A stretch of DNA of 62,183 nucleotides. Origin: CAZART01 sp964487555. GTDB lineage: Bacteria; Bacteroidota; Rhodothermia; Rhodothermales; VXPQ01. The translations under genes and the position numbers were made by a program. The stretch's first letter is position 1, and each line of letters begins with the position of its first letter. Under the pieces are notes generated by a model. It was not told where the DNA came from and ran no database searches. It worked only from the letters and a program-made list of their open reading frames with translations. The stretch is taken from assembly GCA_964487555.1 (NCBI GenBank), contig CAZART010000015.1:1-62183 (forward strand), given 5' to 3'. Shown one piece after another: positions 57,610 through 62,183 of the stretch.

Positions 57610-58851
57610 CTAAACCTGGTTCGCTTCTGAAAATAGACATACGACTCCGGTCATGTTGTTCTGGACAATGTCATTTCCCACGCGGGCGATCTCGACGCCG
57701 CTGTACATTCCGAGTAGCGGCGCTACATCTCGGAATGCATTCTGCACTTCGTGGGCCTCTTCCTCATCTGAGCCGAGAAATGCACCTGCCCTCGCGGCAC
57801 AGTCGACGTAGATCGCAAGAAATGGATGCCGTCCGTTCATACGGCCTTGAAGCTCCGCTATTCGGCTGCCAATGTAGCTGAAGTCGACGCTTCTCCGCAT
57901 GAACTGAACTTCCGTGCCCGGGATCATGTCATCCGCGGCGACAATGAGGCCACCACGATCGCGGTCTACGTCCTGGCACATACGGACCGAATAGCTGTCT
58001 TCGGAGAATTCCTGAAATTTTTCGCCCTTATTCACTCCGAGATTGGTAAACGTCGGGAAATCCTCCCAGCTTACGTCCGTGACCGTACCAAAAAGCGCCT
58101 GCACGACGTCAAGTGCCGGTTTCCCGTCGAGTTCCAGGATAATATTACCCGCTGTCTTCGTTACCGTGTGATAGCCGCTGGAAGGACGACATCCGTGCAT
58201 AATTATGGTATCCATCACCACATTGCCGGAAAGCACAAGGGCCAGAGCACTCTGCTCCTCCGGCCGTTCTCCTTCTACGTCATCCTCGAACCAGTGGAAT
58301 CCCGGAGTAAACTGAAAACTTCCGACCATGCCAAGGCCGGCCGTGGATGGCCATGAGCCAAGCGATTCCTGGAGACCTCGCAGGAGCGGCGTTGTGACAT
58401 TCAATTCGAATCCTCCGCCCTGCACCCCATTCTTCACGAGATCGAACATGAGGAAGAGATTGGGCTCTTCGTCGTAGTTCTTACTTCGAATCTGCCGGCC
58501 CAGGCGGCGTCCGACCTCGAATTCGCGCCCGGCGAGACCTCGCTCCTTGAAGAGATTGATGTCGATGGAATCCGACTGAAGCACGGCGACAGCTGCTTGC
58601 GAACCTTCGTATCCCATGTCGTCGTTCGTGATAACGCCCACAGCGGCTCCCCCGACGACATGCGGCTCTTCTCCGATTATGTCGCGTACGCCGTCGCGAA
58701 AAAGCACGGGGTCGTGCTTCGAGGTTGCATACATGATCACAAGATCGCACGAGTCCGTGCCGGCCTGTTTCAGGGCGGCCGATACGGCCTCTCTTCCGGC
58801 TTCTCGTGAATAGGCCAGTTCACTGAATCCCGTACCCGCTTTAGTAGCCAT
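57610..58851 (-). CDS. FIST-domain sensor protein (copy 1)
   Basis: The product has 413 residues. An N-terminal FIST domain (about 30-215) has G-V-R-D-I-I-G-E-E-P-H-V-V-G-G-A-A-V-G-V-I and a FIST_C domain (about 220-400) has A-L-F-G-T-V, A-A-D-D-M-I-P-G-T-E and Y-V-D-C-A-A-R-A-G. FIST domains bind small ligands, perhaps amino acids, and couple to signal transduction. There is no membrane or output domain, so it must pass its signal by protein contact. It is closely related in sequence and length to the next gene. It lies directly upstream of the HK-RR-HK kinase, its likely partner. Confidence 0.88.
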   Translation of the reverse strand: MATKAGTGFSELAYSREAGREAVSAALKQAGTDSCDLVIMYATSKHDPVLFRDGVRDIIGEEPHVVGGAAVGVITNDDMGYEGSQAAVAVLQSDSIDINLFKERGLAGREFEVGRRLGRQIRSKNYDEEPNLFLMFDLVKNGVQGGGFELNVTTPLLRGLQESLGSWPSTAGLGMVGSFQFTPGFHWFEDDVEGERPEEQSALALVLSGNVVMDTIIMHGCRPSSGYHTVTKTAGNIILELDGKPALDVVQALFGTVTDVSWEDFPTFTNLGVNKGEKFQEFSEDSYSVRMCQDVDRDRGGLIVAADDMIPGTEVQFMRRSVDFSYIGSRIAELQGRMNGRHPFLAIYVDCAARAGAFLGSDEEEAHEVQNAFRDVAPLLGMYSGVEIARVGNDIVQNNMTGVVCLFSEANQV

Positions 58852-58908
58852 TAGGACCTCGATGTGTGTTTGTTGCGTGAGTGGATTCCCATTGCGGAGG
58901 GATGGAAC

Positions 58909-60126
58909 TCATGCCGTCTCGCTAAAAACACAGAGCACGCCCGTCCAGTCCAGAGGCTCTACATTTCCGTTGACCTCTGCGATCTCGACGCCTGAATAGA
59001 ATCCGAGGAGCGGAATGTCGGGCCCGAGTGCCTTCTGGACTTCTTCAGCTTCTTCACCGTCGCTCCCGCAGTACCCGGCCGCTCTTCCGGCGCAGTCGAT
59101 ATAGAGGGCAAAGAAGGGTCGGCGCCCGTTCAACGTGCCGAGAAGCTCGTCCGTGCGCTTGCGAACGTAGTCAAAATCGATGCTTCGCCTCATGAGCTGG
59201 ACCTCGGCGCCGGGCGCGAGGTCGGGCTCGAACATCACAAGACCTTTTCGCTCGTGATCAATATCCATGCATAGCCGGTTCATGTAATGCTCTTCTCTGA
59301 ATGCGCCCCATTTCTCCCCGCGATTAACGCCTAGCGTGACGAACAGCGGGTACTCCTCCCAGCTGAGCCCGTTTTGCGAACCCATGAGCTCCTGGATCAT
59401 CTCTACGGCAGGTTTGCCGCCGATCTCCAAGACGGTGTTTTTCTCCGCTTTCGTAATTGGATAGTAGGAGCTTGACGGCTTGCAGCCATGCATGATGATG
59501 GTGTCCATCTTCACGCCGCCGTGAAGCACGACGGCCATGGCGCTATGCTGTTCGATGCGGTCATCGAACCATTGATAGGTTGGATTCCACTGAAGGTCGC
59601 CCATCATGCCTACGCCGGCCGTGGGCGGCCACGATTCGAGTGCGTCGGAGATTCCCGCGAGCAGCGGTGTCGCCAGGTTGAGCCAGATACCGTCACGCTT
59701 GAATGCTCTGATGGCGTCGTAAAGAAGCAAGAGGTTCGGCTCGCCGTCAAAGTTGCCTTCTTGAATGGCATTTCCAAGGCTTACGCCGACGTCGTATTCC
59801 CGGTCGCTGAGCGACGGCTCGATGAATAGATCCGTCTTCATGGTATCCGATCTCATAACGGCGACGCCGACTTGATGGCCTTCGTAGCCGAGCCTGTCGT
59901 TGGTAATGATGCCGGCGGCGTATCCTCCGACCAATCTGGGACGAGATCCCACCACCTCGCGCACGCCGTCGCGAAGCTCCGTCGGATCATGTTTTGACGT
60001 GGAGAAGAGCATTACGAGATCGCACTCGTCCATCCCCATCTGTTTCATAGCCGCGTTGGCCGCTTCCATTCCGGCTTCTCGTGAGTACGGCTTCTCACTG
60101 TAGCCTGTACCTGCTCGCGTGTTCAT
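58909..60126 (-). CDS. FIST-domain sensor protein (copy 2)
   Basis: The product has 405 residues and is a paralogue of the previous gene. Both share A-G-T-G-[YF]-S-E, Y-S-R-E-A-G-x-E-A, S-T-S-K-H-D-P, G-Y-E-G, the H-G-C-[KR]-P-S-S-[SG]-Y motif and P-F-[FL]-A-[IL]-Y-[IV]-D-C-A. It has the same FIST-FIST_C layout and no output domain. Tandem duplication followed by divergence is likely, so the two may sense different ligands or form a heterodimer. The gene follows the RR-HK-RR-AraC hybrid after about 105 bases. Confidence 0.87.
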   Translation of the reverse strand: MNTRAGTGYSEKPYSREAGMEAANAAMKQMGMDECDLVMLFSTSKHDPTELRDGVREVVGSRPRLVGGYAAGIITNDRLGYEGHQVGVAVMRSDTMKTDLFIEPSLSDREYDVGVSLGNAIQEGNFDGEPNLLLLYDAIRAFKRDGIWLNLATPLLAGISDALESWPPTAGVGMMGDLQWNPTYQWFDDRIEQHSAMAVVLHGGVKMDTIIMHGCKPSSSYYPITKAEKNTVLEIGGKPAVEMIQELMGSQNGLSWEEYPLFVTLGVNRGEKWGAFREEHYMNRLCMDIDHERKGLVMFEPDLAPGAEVQLMRRSIDFDYVRKRTDELLGTLNGRRPFFALYIDCAGRAAGYCGSDGEEAEEVQKALGPDIPLLGFYSGVEIAEVNGNVEPLDWTGVLCVFSETA

Positions 60127-60230
60127 TCGTCGATCTCCTGTTGCGTTGGCGTTTCCGTCTCATTCGCACGTTACGTCACGTCCCACGCGGTGTTGGGACA
60201 AAAGGGGGGGACGAATCGGACGTGACCGTC

Positions 60231-62183
60231 CTACCTACCCTGATCGTCCTCTTTTGCTACCTCCGACGGCAGAATTCCGTAGATCTGTCGGAACAACCGA
60301 GAAAAGTATTTTTCGTCGACAAAGCCGACAGCGTACGCGATTTCGGACACCGTGCCCGCATGCTGTGCCAAGAGCTGGTGCGCTCGATCAAGTCGAAGGG
60401 CGCGCACATAGCCGCTTGGTGAGACGTCGATCAACGATTTAAGCCGACGCCGAAGCTGCCGCGGACTCAGGCCGATTTCCTCGGCCACATCGGAGATTTT
60501 GAAATTCGACGCCGACATCCGCTTCTCAACGACCGTACGCACGTTCTCCAGAAAGGCGGAGTCCGCCGACTGGACGCTCACCTGAGAGCCGCTTATCACC
60601 ACCTCGTCACTGAAACGCCTCCGAAGAAGCCGGCGGATGGCAATCAGGTTTTCTGCGCGCACCAGGAGCTCTCGGGCGTTGAACGGCTTGCATATGTAAT
60701 CGTCGGCCCCGGCCGTCAGCCCTTCTACTTTGTCCATGCCGCGCCCCTTCGCCGTAAGGAGGATCACCGGGATGTGGTTGAGGCGCTCGTTCAGCTTTAC
60801 CTCTCTACACAGCTCGTAGCCGTTCTTTCGAGGCATCATCACGTCAGCGATAACGAGATCGACCCTGTCGGCCTGCATGACGTCCAGTGCGTCCACGCCG
60901 TCGCCCGCTTCCAAAACATCATAGTGCCGGGAGAGCTGAGCGCAGACATACGCCCGCATGTCCGGATCATCTTCGACGACGAGGACCTTGGAGCGCTTTC
61001 CGTCGGATTCGGCTTCAATGAAGTCGAGGTCGCCTGCAAAATCCTCGTCCAGACCGGCGAAAGAAGATTCGTTCTCGCTGCCGTCGGCCCGGTTCATCTC
61101 AGATGAACCGGCCCATTCTGCGTTGCGCGGCTCTTGAGGCAGCTTCACGGTAAATGTCGTTCCGAAGCCCGGCTCGCTCTCTGCCGTAATCGTTCCGCCA
61201 TGTCGCTCAACAAGCTCCTTCGACAGTGCCAGCCCGATACCGGCGCCTTCTCGCGGCCCAATCGATGATTCGATGCGGCGAAACCGTTCGAATATGTGCG
61301 GAAGTTCGTCCGGAGCGATGCCGATCCCGCTGTCACGGATCGCGATCTCCACGCCGTCGTCGGCCGTACCGGCGACGCGGACGCGAATCGATCCTCCGGC
61401 CGGCGTGTACTTCAGCGCGTTGAACAGCAGATTGACGAGGACCTTCTCGATCTGATCGGGATCCAGCGAGACGCCCGGTACGGACCCATCGTCTTGAAAC
61501 AGCAGCGAGATGCCTCGCCGCTCCGCTTCCACGTAAAACCCGTCGAGAATGCCGTCGACGAACGCCAGGGGCTCCACGACCTTCGGATGCAATTCGAGAT
61601 GGCCGGCCTCGAGCCGCGACCAGTCGAGAATCTGATCCATCATTCGCTTCAACCGACGCGCCTGACCGTGCATCATTTGCAGGTGTTCGACCGGAATTTC
61701 CCCCGGTTCGCCGAATGATCCGGACAGCGCGTCATCAATCGGCCCTAAAAGCAGGGTTAGCGGCGTTCGAAACTCATGCGAGACGTTCGCAAAAAACTCT
61801 GATTTCAAGCTCTCTATTCGGCGCGAGACCTCCAACTCCTTCCGCGTCGTTTCAAGCTGCCGGAGCGTTTCACGAGCAGACAGCTCCTTCCGAACGGCCT
61901 GCCCGGTCTTCTCAATCGTCGCTTCGAGATCAACCAGGTTGATGGGCTTCGTGACAAAGTCGAACGCTCCTTTATTCATGGCCGTCCGAATGTTCTCGAG
62001 ATCGCCGTACGCCGAAACAATCACCGCTTTCGGAGGCGAGCCCCGCTCCCTGAGATGTGAAAGGAGCGTCAATCCGTCCATTTCCGGCATCTTTATATCC
62101 GCCAGCACGATATCGAGATCGCCGGCCTCGTCAACGAGACGCAACGCTTCCACACCGTTCGAACGGAATTGAAAGCGCCATTC
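60231..62183 (-). CDS. Hybrid RR-HK-RR-AraC signalling protein (N-terminus beyond window)
   Basis: The open frame runs to the window edge, so the start is missing, and the first receiver lacks its first strand. What is visible is the rest of receiver 1 (D-I-V-L-A-D-I-K-M-P, V-S-A-Y-G-D-L-E-N-I-R-T-A-M, K-P-I), a coiled-coil, HisKA (S-H-E-F-R-T-P), HATPase (N-A-L-K-Y-T-P, G-I-G-L-A-L), receiver 2 (V-V-E-D-D-P-D, V-I-A-D-V-M-M-P-R, K-P-F) and a C-terminal AraC-type helix-turn-helix (about the last 100 residues, with L-S-P-R-Q-L-R-R-R). It should phosphorelay to itself and bind DNA, so it is the only DNA-binding output of the island. No membrane segment is visible. Confidence 0.92.
   Translation of the reverse strand, partial: EWRFQFRSNGVEALRLVDEAGDLDIVLADIKMPEMDGLTLLSHLRERGSPPKAVIVSAYGDLENIRTAMNKGAFDFVTKPINLVDLEATIEKTGQAVRKELSARETLRQLETTRKELEVSRRIESLKSEFFANVSHEFRTPLTLLLGPIDDALSGSFGEPGEIPVEHLQMMHGQARRLKRMMDQILDWSRLEAGHLELHPKVVEPLAFVDGILDGFYVEAERRGISLLFQDDGSVPGVSLDPDQIEKVLVNLLFNALKYTPAGGSIRVRVAGTADDGVEIAIRDSGIGIAPDELPHIFERFRRIESSIGPREGAGIGLALSKELVERHGGTITAESEPGFGTTFTVKLPQEPRNAEWAGSSEMNRADGSENESSFAGLDEDFAGDLDFIEAESDGKRSKVLVVEDDPDMRAYVCAQLSRHYDVLEAGDGVDALDVMQADRVDLVIADVMMPRKNGYELCREVKLNERLNHIPVILLTAKGRGMDKVEGLTAGADDYICKPFNARELLVRAENLIAIRRLLRRRFSDEVVISGSQVSVQSADSAFLENVRTVVEKRMSASNFKISDVAEEIGLSPRQLRRRLKSLIDVSPSGYVRALRLDRAHQLLAQHAGTVSEIAYAVGFVDEKYFSRLFRQIYGILPSEVAKEDDQGR

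Noticed and set aside
1..62183. CRISPR arrays, insertion sequences or prophage genes
   Set aside because: No regular repeat-spacer structure, transposase, integrase or terminal inverted repeats were seen by eye; the short spacer repeats are irregular.

Overview
The window is a GC-rich bacterial segment that most resembles a member of the Rhodothermota (Rhodothermales and relatives). The main reason is one long gene run encoding alternative complex III (ActABCDEF) followed by SCO and a caa3-type, A2-subfamily cytochrome oxidase, the arrangement known from Rhodothermus marinus. A Bacteroidota-style C-terminal sorting domain on a VIT/vWA protein agrees with this. Two 100-N scaffold gaps (49828-49927 and 54865-54964) show that it is a draft assembly, probably a metagenome bin. 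Taxonomy is inferred from gene content only.

Region 1 (about 1-13.1 kb, nearly all minus strand) is the most unusual part. Read in the direction of transcription it encodes a cytochrome bd-like oxidase subunit with no CydB partner, a membrane-anchored diheme cytochrome c, a four-helix monoheme cytochrome c, a diheme cytochrome c fused to an ethylbenzene-dehydrogenase-type heme domain, an AhbD/NirJ-like radical SAM enzyme, a small ferredoxin, a helical protein, a UspA-UspA-zinc ribbon-(PCP_red)x3 protein, an Mrp/NBP35 P-loop ATPase, a zinc ribbon-PCP_red protein and a CopD-like membrane protein. Five copies of the short PCP_red module, best known from the C-terminus of the dark protochlorophyllide reductase subunit ChlB/BchB, lie in three different proteins. 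No chlorophyll gene is present. I propose that this is a bd-like terminal oxidase locus with its own heme-modification or metallocluster-assembly machinery. Four less well understood genes at 1-2 kb flank it.

Region 2 (13.5-28.6 kb, minus strand) is the aerobic respiratory run: ActA-B-C-D-E-F, an FN3-like membrane protein, SCO, then CoxB (with fused cytochrome c), CoxA, CoxC and Cox4. A small one-helix protein and a degenerate receiver follow, directly upstream of the bd-like locus. Two quinol-to-oxygen routes may therefore be co-organised here.

Region 3 (28.9-48.3 kb, mixed strands) holds housekeeping and envelope genes: MATE transporter, a GT2 glycosyltransferase fused to a sugar-transferase-like half, AccA, a hotdog thioesterase, the VIT/vWA secreted protein, NadC, an RlpA-like protein, UspA, an unusual HAD-deaminase fusion, a ROK kinase, a WcaJ-like sugar transferase, an ABC-F ATPase, an FG-GAP protein, a DUF6807 (PmoA-like) lipoprotein and an SmpA-like lipoprotein.

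Region 4 (48.3 kb to the end, all minus strand) is a signalling island. In transcription order it has an RR-HK-RR-AraC hybrid (cut by the window edge), two FIST sensors, an HK-RR-HK kinase (its end lost in a gap), a giant propeller histidine kinase, a CheY-like regulator, a STAS antagonist and an RsbU-like RR-PP2C phosphatase. No RsbW-type anti-sigma kinase is visible, so the output partner must lie elsewhere or be replaced by another protein.
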